DNA of 26,675 bases from JAZKFP01 sp040386355 (GCA_040386355.1 JAZKFP010000204.1:1-26675); one strand, 5' to 3'; shown: positions 1-9,240, counted from the first letter of the stretch. The notes: a model not told the origin generated them from the letters alone. Made by a program: numbers and translations.

Positions 1-680
1 TGCTTGTTATTACAAGCGGTGCGTGTCCCGTTCATTGTCGATATTGTTTTAGACGGCATTTTCCCTATCAAGATCACACAGGTATTACGCAATTAAAACA
101 ACAATTACGTCGTCGATTAATGCAAGATTTGAGTATTAATGAAGTTATTTTAAGTGGGGGTGATCCATTATCACTGGATGACGATACGTTATTTGAATTG
201 ATTGCAGTTGTTGAGTCTATATCACATGTTAAAACGTTACGCATTCATACGCGTTTTCCAGTAGTTATTCCTAATCGTTTAACCTCAGAATTCATTTCAC
301 GACTTGCTAATTCCCGTTTGCACAAAGTCTGTGTATTTCATATCAATCACCCAAACGAAATTAATGTTGAGTTAACTGAAAAAACTCAACGCATGCACGC
401 GGCTAGAATTCATCTCCTTAATCAAAGCGTTTTATTGAAGGGAATTAACGACGATGAACAGACGTTGGTGAAATTAAGTGAAGCGTTATGGAGAAGCAGT
501 ATTTTGCCATATTATATTCATCAGCTTGACTCTGTAGATGGAGCCGCGCATTTTGCGGTGAGTGATTCAGATGCTGCTAAATTGATCGCAAATCTACGAA
601 ATCAGTTATCTGGGTATTTAGTGCCACAATTAGTTCGTGAATTTCCAGGCGCCGCTTCTAAAACTCCTCTCTATAGTTAA
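1..680 (+). CDS. epmB: EF-P beta-lysylation protein EpmB (lysine 2,3-aminomutase family), 5'-truncated
   Basis: Radical-SAM aminomutase that converts (S)-alpha-lysine to (R)-beta-lysine, which EpmA then attaches to elongation factor P. The reading frame is open from the left edge (first codon at 3), so the gene begins outside the window. The radical-SAM cluster motif CxxxCxxC is visible, with Cys codons at 24, 36 and 45, followed by RYCFRRHFPY. Further family blocks are SGGDPLSL, RIHTRFPVVIP, NQSVLLKGIND, PYYIHQLD and the C-terminal GYLVPQL...SKTPL, all close to E. coli EpmB. An internal ATG at 120 lies after the iron-sulfur motif and cannot be the true start. The short KamA-family C-terminus, which ends at SKTPLYS, favours EpmB over a true lysine 2,3-aminomutase. 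No terminator is evident in the 139 bases that follow. Confidence 0.95.
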   Translation, partial: LVITSGACPVHCRYCFRRHFPYQDHTGITQLKQQLRRRLMQDLSINEVILSGGDPLSLDDDTLFELIAVVESISHVKTLRIHTRFPVVIPNRLTSEFISRLANSRLHKVCVFHINHPNEINVELTEKTQRMHAARIHLLNQSVLLKGINDDEQTLVKLSEALWRSSILPYYIHQLDSVDGAAHFAVSDSDAAKLIANLRNQLSGYLVPQLVREFPGAASKTPLYS

Positions 681-786
681 GCTGTCAGATTTATTCTTAT
701 ATATCGCAAATGCGATTAGCCAAAGGGTATGATTTTTATATACTGAACTAAGACTTTGTAAATTCTATTATTAAATTTGTCTGCAC

Positions 787-807
787 GATGCATTCTAAGA
801 ATGCATC
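787..807. promoter_or_regulatory. Perfect 10-bp palindrome just upstream of the PilZ-like gene
   Basis: GATGCATTCT at 787-796 is followed by one base and its exact reverse complement, AGAATGCATC, at 798-807. The palindrome ends only four bases before the Shine-Dalgarno GAGG (811-814), which sets the ATG at 820. A dyad in this position could be a repressor operator or an RNA hairpin that limits ribosome access. No T-run follows, so it is not a terminator for epmB. The function is inference. Confidence 0.4.
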
Positions 808-819
808 AATGAGGTATGC

Positions 820-2490
820 ATGCTGAGTTCTGAGCGCGGAGGAGAGCGACCCTGGGGTCTGCCTTCTGCGATCCGACCTGAATTATCGTTTACTGCTAAG
901 GGCTCTAAAGCCTTTGCAAAATGGTTAGAAAATCTACCACTTTTGAATATTCAGGAAAGCGTACAACATATTAATCAGGCGCTTGAAGAAGTAATGCGAT
1001 TAAATAGTGGCACGGGTGAACGTTTGGAATTGCTGCAACAAATTTACCCGATTGCCATGTATCTGAGTAATCAACTGACTGAACAAGATTTAAAAGAAAT
1101 CAGTAGTGCAAATGCATCGTATCAAGGAAAAACGTATCTATCGCATTCATTGTTATGGCGAGTATCGATGGCCTTTCAAACAATATGGATCGATACAACT
1201 GTTAACTTAACAAATGAAAATCGTCCACACGCTCTTATGAGTGGATGCTACGTATTAAATTGCGCGTTTGAATTACTGAAGCGGTATGCTTTGTTGTATC
1301 TTGAACCACCCGAAATATACTGGGCACGGAGTGTCGAATTAATAAAAATGGCTAAAGACTTCAATTTAGCTGATGAACCGTTAACAGTGAATTCAGTTTC
1401 ATCTTCAACATTGAGTACAGCTTTTTTTGCAATTGTATTAATGGATTTATCGGAATTGGCTTCTTTATCTCGACGTGAAGCAACGTTAGTGGGTAAAGAA
1501 ATTATTAATTGGGCAAATAAAATTCGATGGATTGCACCAGTACTAGATTCTTGGGTTATCGATTTAGTGACTGGATCATTGCCGGAGCGAGTGCGATCAG
1601 GAATGGATTATTCTACAAGTACAGTGGCAATTGATATTTCTGAATTAGAAGCTGAGATTGAACGTATTTTTAACATCTGGGGCACTAATACCCAAAGAAA
1701 AGTAAATGGCCCTGCGCCAGCTACATTGAAATATTTATTAGATACTTGGTCGCGGCCTAAATCTCGTCGTTTTACTCGTGCATCGATTTTTGAGCCGGTA
1801 CCGATTCAAGTGACGGTAGGCGCCTCACATATTTCGCAATGGCTTGCACTTAAAGAAAAAGAAATGTTTCCGGATCAAATTCAATCTATTAACTATTCAT
1901 TGTCCGATTTTAAAGAAAAAAAATTAGTGGATATAGTGAACGATGCGATCGTTATGGATACGAGTCGTGGTGGTTATCGAATTAAATTTAATTTTTACAC
2001 CGATTTATTACAGTTAGAACCCGGCGAAGTTGTCTTGGTAGATTTAGGTGTAAATTTACCACCCAATCTGGCAGAAGTTCGATGGCTAAAGCGTGAGGCT
2101 GACGGGCTTACCGCAGGTGTAAACATTATTTCGTATGCGGTACAACATCATACGATGTTGGCATTTGATCATTTAAAGTCAGAAGAAGAAAATATTCCAT
2201 TATTAGCTTTTTTATTAACGCCTTTTGCTGGTGAAACCGTATCAGAAGAACAGGAACGATTGGCGATATTAGTACCATCACGTTATGCAACATATTTAAT
2301 GCAGTCTATGGGTACAAGTCCTGCGCAAGGTTGGCCTTTGATTAAAAAATTACTTTTTAATCATGCACACTGGAGCATTTTTGAAGCAGCAGGAAAACAT
2401 CATTTACACTGGATAAAATCGTTAACCACCTTAGAACGATTAGGGATGACAGTCGGAATGAAATATTTAAGACAAAGTATGAAAAGGTAA
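820..2490 (+). CDS. PilZ-like putative c-di-GMP-binding protein
   Basis: A 556-residue protein with no signal peptide or obvious membrane segment. The N-terminal ~300 residues are mostly helical and match no domain I can name. The C-terminal third has both halves of a PilZ signature: RRFTR near residue 316 (RxxxR) and DTSRGG near 379 (D/NxSxxG), then beta-rich sequence with LEPGEVVLV and VRWLKREADGLTAGV, the usual end of a PilZ barrel. About 59 residues separate the two motifs, more than the roughly 20-25 typical of PilZ, so the domain has an insertion or is a divergent version. The start at 820 is supported by GAGG five bases upstream. It is followed 32 bp later by fimX on the same strand, probably in one transcript, which supports a role in c-di-GMP signalling to type IV pili. 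The exact function is unknown; the PilZ call is from motifs only. Confidence 0.65.
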   Translation: MLSSERGGERPWGLPSAIRPELSFTAKGSKAFAKWLENLPLLNIQESVQHINQALEEVMRLNSGTGERLELLQQIYPIAMYLSNQLTEQDLKEISSANASYQGKTYLSHSLLWRVSMAFQTIWIDTTVNLTNENRPHALMSGCYVLNCAFELLKRYALLYLEPPEIYWARSVELIKMAKDFNLADEPLTVNSVSSSTLSTAFFAIVLMDLSELASLSRREATLVGKEIINWANKIRWIAPVLDSWVIDLVTGSLPERVRSGMDYSTSTVAIDISELEAEIERIFNIWGTNTQRKVNGPAPATLKYLLDTWSRPKSRRFTRASIFEPVPIQVTVGASHISQWLALKEKEMFPDQIQSINYSLSDFKEKKLVDIVNDAIVMDTSRGGYRIKFNFYTDLLQLEPGEVVLVDLGVNLPPNLAEVRWLKREADGLTAGVNIISYAVQHHTMLAFDHLKSEEENIPLLAFLLTPFAGETVSEEQERLAILVPSRYATYLMQSMGTSPAQGWPLIKKLLFNHAHWSIFEAAGKHHLHWIKSLTTLERLGMTVGMKYLRQSMKR

Positions 2491-2522
2491 ATTTGCATTC
2501 ATTTATAATGAGAATTTGAAAT

Positions 2523-4607
2523 ATGGCGGCACCTGAGTTTGAAATGGTGAACCTAATTGCCGTGTATCAAGTATCGGATGAGCTTGAGTTGGCAGTGCAA
2601 GCATTAAAAAATAAAGGTATTGCGACGCGCTCAAAGCTTGTTGATGGTGAAACACAGTTTGTTCAAGCAATTAGTAGTGGTATGTGGGATGCTATTTTAT
2701 TAAGTGCAGAAAATGATACGTTATCTCTTGATGCAACGTATGAAATTTTAAAAAAATCAAATAAAGATATTCCTATCATCTTAGTTACTTCAATGTATGA
2801 ACAAAGCCAGATGTTAGATGCATTAGAGCGCGGTGTTACTGACGTTGCTATTTGTGGAAATGGAGATTATCGACATCTTTTACTTGTGATTGAACGTGAA
2901 TTAAAAAACGTTCGAAATCGTCATCAACGTCGTAAATTGGATATGTTGTTGCGAGAATCCGAAAAGCGTTGCGACACGCTTATTGAAAATTCAAAAGAAG
3001 CCATAATTTTTGTAGCCGATGGAATTATTATATTAACTAATCCTGCTGTAATAGAAATGCTTGGCATTAGCAACTCTGAAGATATCGATTCTGCTCCATT
3101 ATTAGATTGGATTGTGGTTGATGAAAGAGAAAAACTTCGTGACTTTATACGGATTTGTTCTGAAAAATTAAGTCATGGTGAAGTGCTGGAAACGCAATTA
3201 AAAAAAGCGGATGGTTCTGCAATCAATGTACGTCTTATAGCAAGTTTTGCCACGCATCAAGGCGAAGTATGCCTGCAAATTATTATTCAAACTGATTTAG
3301 AAAAAGCAGACTTGAACGATAAATTGAAAAATCTTGGTAATGAAGATGTCGTTACAGGCCTGTATACTAAATATTATTTTATTGACCAAGTGGACTTAGC
3401 CATTGAACGCGCGCTTGTAGAATTTAAAGGAAGCATTTTAGCTTTTATAAAAATAAAAAATTTCGATGAAATTGAGCAATCCTTAGGCTTGGCTGCTATG
3501 GATTTTGTTATAGCTAATATTGCTTCTTCGTTACGTCAACATTTTGATCCAGAAACAATTCTTGCTAAATTTGCAACCGATTCTTTTGCATTGTTGTATG
3601 AAGAAGATAATTCTGAAAATGCCTTCAAAAAAATGCAAGGCTTGCATACAACATTTATGAATCATTTAATTGAATACGAACAACGCTCGATTACTGCTAA
3701 TTTGGCGATAGGTTTAGTGCCAATTAATGAATCTGCTGCAGATACGAATGCAATGTTAAGTCGTGCAAAAGCTGCAATGGAAGAGGTTAGCAAAAGCAAT
3801 AAAGATCACGTTAAATTACATGTTCTTGCAGGAAAAAATGCTACTGCAACTACTAACGAAGTAACTGGACAGCTACGACGCGCAATGCGTGATGGAATGT
3901 TCAAAATTTTATTTCAACCCATTATTAGTTTAAATGGTGAAAATCAACCTTTTTATGAAGTGTTACTTCGAATGATTAATGCGTCAGGTGAAGATGTTTC
4001 ACCTTACGTGTTTCTGGACGTTGCGCGGTCACAGCACTTAATTTCAAAAATAGATCGATGGGTAATTGTTCAATCATTAAAAGTTTTAGTCAGTCAACTT
4101 GCACAGGGTAAGAAGCCGCGTCTTATTATTAACGTATTGTCTCAAACATTGATCGAAGAAACATTTTTAACATGGTTTTCTTCAGCAATTAAAGTTTCCA
4201 ATCTTCCCCATGGATCAGTCATATTTCAATTAACTGAATCCGATACAAAATTACAGGTCAAACAGTTAGCACCGATTTTTAAAAGTTTATCGGAATTAAA
4301 TTGTTTATTATCTATTTCACGTTTTGGCGGATCGGCAAATCCTTTTGCAATTTTACAGTATTTACATGTCGATTTTTTAAAGTTTGATAGTATATTTTCT
4401 CGATCTCTTCAAGGAGAAGATACGAAAAAACAACTTAAAGAAATTATTGCCGAATCTCATGAGAATGGAAAACGCGTTATTATTTCGTTTGTAGAAGACC
4501 CTGCAATATTATCAACCTTATACATGTTGGGAGCAAACTACGTTCAAGGTTATTACCTACAACCTCCCGCACCAGAAATGAATTATGATTTTAGTATGGA
4601 TAACTAA
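2523..4607 (+). CDS. fimX: FimX-like degenerate GGDEF/EAL c-di-GMP receptor for type IV pili
   Basis: At 694 residues it is close to Pseudomonas FimX (about 690) and has the same architecture: REC-like domain (about 1-125), PAS (about 145-255), GGDEF (about 270-435) and EAL (about 450-690). The REC-like domain has no clear phospho-acceptor Asp after the WDAILLS strand. The GGDEF signature is replaced by ATDSF (351-355), so it cannot be a cyclase. The EAL signature is EVL (479-481), as in FimX, and the metal-binding DDFG is SRFG (599-602), so phosphodiesterase activity is unlikely. The QGYYLQPP end of the EAL fold remains. In the known family such a domain binds c-di-GMP without cleaving it and signals through PilZ/PilB to promote pilus assembly at the pole. 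Its neighbours are a PilZ-like gene upstream and pilY1 facing it downstream, which fits. The Shine-Dalgarno is weak, so it may depend on transcription and translation from the upstream gene. Confidence 0.85.
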   Translation: MAAPEFEMVNLIAVYQVSDELELAVQALKNKGIATRSKLVDGETQFVQAISSGMWDAILLSAENDTLSLDATYEILKKSNKDIPIILVTSMYEQSQMLDALERGVTDVAICGNGDYRHLLLVIERELKNVRNRHQRRKLDMLLRESEKRCDTLIENSKEAIIFVADGIIILTNPAVIEMLGISNSEDIDSAPLLDWIVVDEREKLRDFIRICSEKLSHGEVLETQLKKADGSAINVRLIASFATHQGEVCLQIIIQTDLEKADLNDKLKNLGNEDVVTGLYTKYYFIDQVDLAIERALVEFKGSILAFIKIKNFDEIEQSLGLAAMDFVIANIASSLRQHFDPETILAKFATDSFALLYEEDNSENAFKKMQGLHTTFMNHLIEYEQRSITANLAIGLVPINESAADTNAMLSRAKAAMEEVSKSNKDHVKLHVLAGKNATATTNEVTGQLRRAMRDGMFKILFQPIISLNGENQPFYEVLLRMINASGEDVSPYVFLDVARSQHLISKIDRWVIVQSLKVLVSQLAQGKKPRLIINVLSQTLIEETFLTWFSSAIKVSNLPHGSVIFQLTESDTKLQVKQLAPIFKSLSELNCLLSISRFGGSANPFAILQYLHVDFLKFDSIFSRSLQGEDTKKQLKEIIAESHENGKRVIISFVEDPAILSTLYMLGANYVQGYYLQPPAPEMNYDFSMDN

Positions 4608-4625
4608 TAAAATTTTTTATTAGTT
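4602..4625. terminator. AT-rich hairpin between convergent fimX and pilY1
   Basis: Perfect 11-bp arms (AACTAATAAAA at 4602-4612, TTTTATTAGTT at 4615-4625) with a 2-base centre. The left arm contains the fimX stop codon. It lies between convergent genes and could stop transcription from either side, but the stem has almost no GC, so the termination role is tentative. Confidence 0.4.
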
Positions 4626-4646
4626 ATATTTCAATTATCAAGAATT

Positions 4647-7600
4647 TTAACGAACGTCAATTCTGTTCATTATTTTGTATGGGCGATCAAGTTTTCTTTT
4701 AAATAGGGTTACATTTTTAGCATCTTCAATGGTGTAAATATTGCCATTTTTTTTATCGAAAAAGAGTTTATCATCTTGATTATTAGAGTTACGACGATAA
4801 CCAGCAGCCGATGTTGAACTTTCAAAACTTTCAATTACTTGGTCACCATCCAAATCAATGTTAATTTTTCTTGGTAAGCCAGTAAAAGAGTTTAAATCGA
4901 TTGCCCAATTAGTTATATTAAATCCACAAGAACTATCAGATTTTTTATAATAGTCAGTTTCAAATAATACAAAGTCTGAAATAATAATTGGGTCTTTAAT
5001 CACACGTTCACCATTACTTACGGTGGAGTCGGGTGATAGCAAAGGTAGATACCATCCTTCTGCAGAAGCGCCTAAATCTGTTCCAACCCGTTTGGCCTGG
5101 CGGATTTGAAAATCACCTTTAGTGAGTGATTCATTTGTAAATTGAGTTTTGTTAAACTTAGAAATATCTACAAGCGTAGGATTTAAAGGATCTTGATATA
5201 TTCCGTAAATTGTATAAGTGGGATAAAAGTTTTTATTTAAATAATCACTGAATGTTAAGCCACGACCAGTACCAAAATTGATCACGACCCCTGGTGTGTC
5301 AGGTCGACGAGATACAGTAGGTTTAACCGTAATAGGATTTTTCTCAGGATCCTGAAAAATTGCAGTGGCATTAGAAGTGGAATTAATTAAGTCGAAGAAC
5401 CACAATGTTCCTCGTAAGTCACCAGCGTAAGCCGTTTCGATAAACCCATCTCCATCAAAATCAACTAAAACTGGAGCTGAAATTCCATTATTCTCATTTA
5501 ATAGTGTCTCTAAAGAAGGTGTGGGAATTTTTATAAATTTTACAATAGACCCATCTTTAATGTTAATAATTCCTAAACCTTTTATGGTATCAACATCGCT
5601 GTTATATCCAGTTTGCCCAAATGCATAACATTTATTATCATCTACACAACCGATTTGTGCTGATCCAAGGGCATTTCCAAATTCTGATTTTTTTTGCTCC
5701 CACAGCACGCGTTGCCCGTTTTTAAAACTCGTTGTATAACTCATATCAAGCGCAAAAAACCCTTTTTCTCCAGCTCCAAACCCAGCAACTAAAACTGTCT
5801 TCCATTGTTTCTCAATACAAACACTATCAATTTTTAATCCGCCATCCATGTAAAAATTATGCTCAAATCCCTTAGACATATTATCTATTATTTTAGGAAG
5901 TAAAACTTCTGGAGTATAAGCCCAGACTTCTTCAAGATTTGGGCCATTGACATCCACAACATGAATTACGCCATCGTTTGAAGGAAAAACTAAATATGGT
6001 TTTCTATTTTGAGTTGATAAGGCATAATTTAATAATGGAATACCACCGCAGGTTGCAGAGCTAGGATTTTTAATAGGACCTAACAGTAAAGGTGATGTTT
6101 TAACTGTATCTCCTAAAATATTATCTCTTACTCTAATTTCATTAGATTTCTGACAAGTATTTTCTTGACCCTTCAAAAATTTCGAATGACAATCTAACCA
6201 ATTGGAATCATCCATTGTAGTAAAATTTTTATTTAAAATTGCTGATTTTGTCGCGTTTGAATAGAGGCTGGGGTCAACAGAAATAGTTTCTTTAGTAGAA
6301 GAATTATAAGTCCAAATATTTCTTGAACCGCTATTGCGAACAAAATTTGTTAGATTATTGGCTAATTTAATTGGGTCTTTATAACTTCCATTAGCTTGAA
6401 TGTTATAACGAACTGCATCACCGGTCCATTGTCCAGTTTCATGCATGAGAGCATATGCATGTTTATCATTAATTAGTAAATTTGAGAAAACTGTTTTTGG
6501 CTCTGCAGTAATGATTTCCTTAAAAAAATTACCCCAAATATCGTAAATTTCGCTAATATCGTAAACACTTGCAAAAGCACCATCTCCATTAAATGCGGCA
6601 TGCCAAACATCAGAAACCTTAGCCAAAATATTATTTTCAGTGATGGGTTGATACCAAATATCATCGGATTTCAGTGAAGGTTCAGGAAAACCATTAGAGC
6701 CGGCAATTAATCCACTTTCTAACCCAAGTGTTAATCCAAACGTCAGCATACTTTGATGATTAATTTTTTTACCAAGATTAGAGACTTCTGATTGAATATT
6801 TGGGAAATCTGATCTTAGGTCATTATGTCTATAATAATAGGCAACATCTGCCAATGTTTTAGTTTGTCCGTCTCCATCTTCATCATTAACATTAATAAAA
6901 CCAGTGTCTTCCTCCGTCCAATGCCCATCTGTTACAAGCACTGAAACATTTTTCTGACAAGCGTTTAAAACATGACTGGTATTTTTATAATATTCCCCTG
7001 CTCTTTGCAATGCCAAGCGATTAGGTGTTTTACTAGGCGAATCAAGTGAATATAATGTTTTAAGAAAAAGATTAGCAGCCTGGTTTTTGTCAGTTTCTAA
7101 TAAAATATTACTGTCGTTAATGGTCATCAAACCAAAATTCATTTTTTGAGAAAATCCTTGAAAAATTTTTCCTGTATTAGCTTTAGCTGAATTCATTCGT
7201 GATGAATAATATTGGAACCAATTAGCAATATTTTGTTTAAGTTGATTTATCGAAATTTTGCCTTTGAGCGGGTGATCATCTGAAGAGTTAAGTGTAGAAA
7301 TTGTAATATTAAAACAATTTACAAAAGGAGGGTTTGTGGATGCTTCTATTTCTGGCTGAGTCCAGCACATACTTGGAGGAGAATTCATTTTACTATAAAC
7401 GAATTTTTTTACTTTCCATGCATTGCTGTTACTAACAGTGTATTGATAATGGGTATCCCACATATCAACTATATTGTTGGAAGTGTTATTTAATGCTCCA
7501 AGATTTGGACTTCCGCCAGAAAAACCACGTGAGTCCTCCCATATTTCAAACACAAAGCCGTCATAAATTCCAGTACGATCTACTGCTAAATCTCGAGAAA

Positions 7601-8174
7601 TATCTGGGTCTGAACTGCAACCCACAATTAAATCTTCTTTGATATAATTTGCACAATTAAAATTTGCTTGAGGATAAGAAATCCATGGTTCATACACTTT
7701 GTAAGGATCGAAATAAATCGTATTAAAATCCGATGAGCGAATTCGCCAATCCGCCACCCATGCTAATGGAAAGTTTTCTAACTGACGACATTTTCCAACG
7801 TTAGAATTATTACCCTGGCTGGAGTCTTGAAAAATCACACCAAATTCAGCATAAGTATATTTGGCGCAGTCTGGATCTGATTCAAAGAAATTTGTGTTTG
7901 GAAACGTAACATTGTCTCCTCCATTTACATAGGTAGTTTTGCCAGGTTGAGCAAGATAGCTTTTGATTGCAAAGTGTTTGGGTACAACCACTTGTTTCAA
8001 CATGCTGTTGGAATCGTCTAAAACCCATAAAACGTTTGGTTTTTCTCCGGTCGAATAGCTAGAAATTGGCTTAGGTAAGAGTTCAATAGGTTTAGCTGCC
8101 TGAACGTTTGTACTAATCGTCCAAATTAAAGTGGCCAGCAAAGTTGCAAATTGGGATTTCATACTTAACGCCAT
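4647..8174 (-). CDS. pilY1: Type IV pilus assembly/adhesion protein PilY1
   Basis: A 1175-residue secreted protein. An N-terminal signal peptide ends near VQA (residue 26); a second Met at residue 5 (8162) gives a more typical MKSQF start, and neither start has a clear Shine-Dalgarno. A von Willebrand A-like region follows, with a MIDAS-type DxSxS (DDSNS, 53-57) and the acidic motif DEDGDG near residue 431 ahead of LADVAYYY, a PilY1 family hallmark. The C-terminal half (about 680-1170) is the PilY1 beta-propeller, with the calcium loop DFDGDGFIETAYAGD near residue 905 and LRGTLWFFDL just after. A second acidic loop, DLDGDQ, lies near 1111. PilY1 caps or primes the pilus, antagonises retraction and can bind host surfaces. 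Here it stands alone, without the usual fimT-pilVWX minor pilin genes beside it, and faces fimX. Confidence 0.93.
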   Translation of the reverse strand: MALSMKSQFATLLATLIWTISTNVQAAKPIELLPKPISSYSTGEKPNVLWVLDDSNSMLKQVVVPKHFAIKSYLAQPGKTTYVNGGDNVTFPNTNFFESDPDCAKYTYAEFGVIFQDSSQGNNSNVGKCRQLENFPLAWVADWRIRSSDFNTIYFDPYKVYEPWISYPQANFNCANYIKEDLIVGCSSDPDISRDLAVDRTGIYDGFVFEIWEDSRGFSGGSPNLGALNNTSNNIVDMWDTHYQYTVSNSNAWKVKKFVYSKMNSPPSMCWTQPEIEASTNPPFVNCFNITISTLNSSDDHPLKGKISINQLKQNIANWFQYYSSRMNSAKANTGKIFQGFSQKMNFGLMTINDSNILLETDKNQAANLFLKTLYSLDSPSKTPNRLALQRAGEYYKNTSHVLNACQKNVSVLVTDGHWTEEDTGFINVNDEDGDGQTKTLADVAYYYRHNDLRSDFPNIQSEVSNLGKKINHQSMLTFGLTLGLESGLIAGSNGFPEPSLKSDDIWYQPITENNILAKVSDVWHAAFNGDGAFASVYDISEIYDIWGNFFKEIITAEPKTVFSNLLINDKHAYALMHETGQWTGDAVRYNIQANGSYKDPIKLANNLTNFVRNSGSRNIWTYNSSTKETISVDPSLYSNATKSAILNKNFTTMDDSNWLDCHSKFLKGQENTCQKSNEIRVRDNILGDTVKTSPLLLGPIKNPSSATCGGIPLLNYALSTQNRKPYLVFPSNDGVIHVVDVNGPNLEEVWAYTPEVLLPKIIDNMSKGFEHNFYMDGGLKIDSVCIEKQWKTVLVAGFGAGEKGFFALDMSYTTSFKNGQRVLWEQKKSEFGNALGSAQIGCVDDNKCYAFGQTGYNSDVDTIKGLGIINIKDGSIVKFIKIPTPSLETLLNENNGISAPVLVDFDGDGFIETAYAGDLRGTLWFFDLINSTSNATAIFQDPEKNPITVKPTVSRRPDTPGVVINFGTGRGLTFSDYLNKNFYPTYTIYGIYQDPLNPTLVDISKFNKTQFTNESLTKGDFQIRQAKRVGTDLGASAEGWYLPLLSPDSTVSNGERVIKDPIIISDFVLFETDYYKKSDSSCGFNITNWAIDLNSFTGLPRKINIDLDGDQVIESFESSTSAAGYRRNSNNQDDKLFFDKKNGNIYTIEDAKNVTLFKRKLDRPYKIMNRIDVR

Positions 8175-8307
8175 GGATATTTTAAATAATTACGTAATGA
8201 TGCATTAATGAGTATAGAAAGCATCAAAAAAATCAATGTGATGAAGCGTAATTTTTTTAGTCATGTAATGTTTAAAATTTTGAAAAAAAAGATTAGGTGA
8301 AAAGGTC

Positions 8308-9159
8308 ATGGAATTGTTAGACAAAATAAATAAGGTAAGTTTAGCCAAAAAGTATAGCGATCAAATAGAGTTAATACATTATAGATCACTCCCCTCAAAA
8401 ATCGGCGTGTATTATTTCCTTTCTGAGGATGGTGCACTGTTATATATCGGAAAAAGTATTGATATTAAAGCTCGGATTCAAAGCCATTTACAAACTGCTC
8501 GGATTGATGCGCGAGTTGCACGAATGATGCAGCAAACAGTAAAAATTGGTTGGATTGAATATGCCACAGAGCTTGAAGCTTTAATTTATGAAAATGCAGA
8601 AATTAAAGATTGCTCACCGTTGTTTAATCGGCGCCAAAGACGTCTAAGAAAATTTTGGAGTTGGGTTTTTCCTTCATTACATTCAACGCAATTAGATCTT
8701 ACAGCACAATCTGATACAGTTCCTATATTTAATCAAATTCGTTATGGATTTTTTAAAAGTCGGCGTGCTGCTCAAAGTGCACTATTACAATTAGCTAAAG
8801 ATGCAGATCTTTGTTTGAAAACAATTGGGTTAGAAACGGGTTCAGGCCCATGTTTTGGAAGACAGTTAAAACGTTGTAATGGTGTATGCATCGGACTTGA
8901 ATCTAAAATAGATTTTTTAAATAGAATGATGGAAGCATTATTGCCTTGGCAATTAGAAGCTTGGCCTTATTCTGATGCTTTATGTATCTTAGATAAAAAT
9001 GCAAATGTGTGGCATCGAATTAACGCCTGGAGTTATCAAGGAAGTTTCACTACTGAAGAAGAGGCAAGACAATATTCGGCAAAATTGACATATCGATTTG
9101 ATAGAGACGAATACCATATTTTGAAAAGATTTATATTGAATCATGCGGATGTTAAATAA
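8308..9159 (+). CDS. cho: Excinuclease Cho (UvrC-homologous GIY-YIG endonuclease)
   Basis: A 283-residue protein close in length to E. coli Cho (295). The GIY-YIG nuclease domain (about residues 20-110) shows GVYYF, LYIGKS, an Arg in IKARI, the catalytic Glu in IYENAEIK and Asn in LFNRR. The C-terminal Cho-specific block GPCFGRQLKRCNGVC (about 190-205) matches the Cys-rich stretch of Cho and UvrC. Cho makes the 3' incision in UvrAB-dependent nucleotide excision repair, especially at bulky lesions. UvrC's helix-hairpin-helix and RNase-H-like 5' nuclease domains are absent, which separates it from UvrC. It is divergent from pilY1 across 133 bp, and I found no convincing LexA box there. The stop codon lies inside a strong terminator stem. 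Confidence 0.9.
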   Translation: MELLDKINKVSLAKKYSDQIELIHYRSLPSKIGVYYFLSEDGALLYIGKSIDIKARIQSHLQTARIDARVARMMQQTVKIGWIEYATELEALIYENAEIKDCSPLFNRRQRRLRKFWSWVFPSLHSTQLDLTAQSDTVPIFNQIRYGFFKSRRAAQSALLQLAKDADLCLKTIGLETGSGPCFGRQLKRCNGVCIGLESKIDFLNRMMEALLPWQLEAWPYSDALCILDKNANVWHRINAWSYQGSFTTEEEARQYSAKLTYRFDRDEYHILKRFILNHADVK

Positions 9160-9191
9160 GGTGGCAACATACATGTTGCCACCTTATTTAA
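9152..9191. terminator. Strong bidirectional terminator between cho and the stress-protein gene
   Basis: A perfect 19-bp inverted repeat (9152-9170 and 9173-9191) with core GGTGGCAAC/GTTGCCACC. The stem is flanked by A-rich sequence on the left and T/A-rich sequence on the right, so an RNA from either strand has a GC-rich hairpin followed by U-rich bases. The cho TAA (9157-9159) sits in the left arm. It lies between convergent genes (cho on plus, the 9241-9732 gene on minus). Confidence 0.85.
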
Positions 9192-9240
9192 ATTTAAAAA
9201 TAGTTAAACTTAGAAATAATTAAATTATTTAGTAAAAAAA

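Noticed and set aside
8175..8307. LexA box for cho
   Set aside because: No CTGT-N8-ACAG-like site could be found in the cho-pilY1 spacer.
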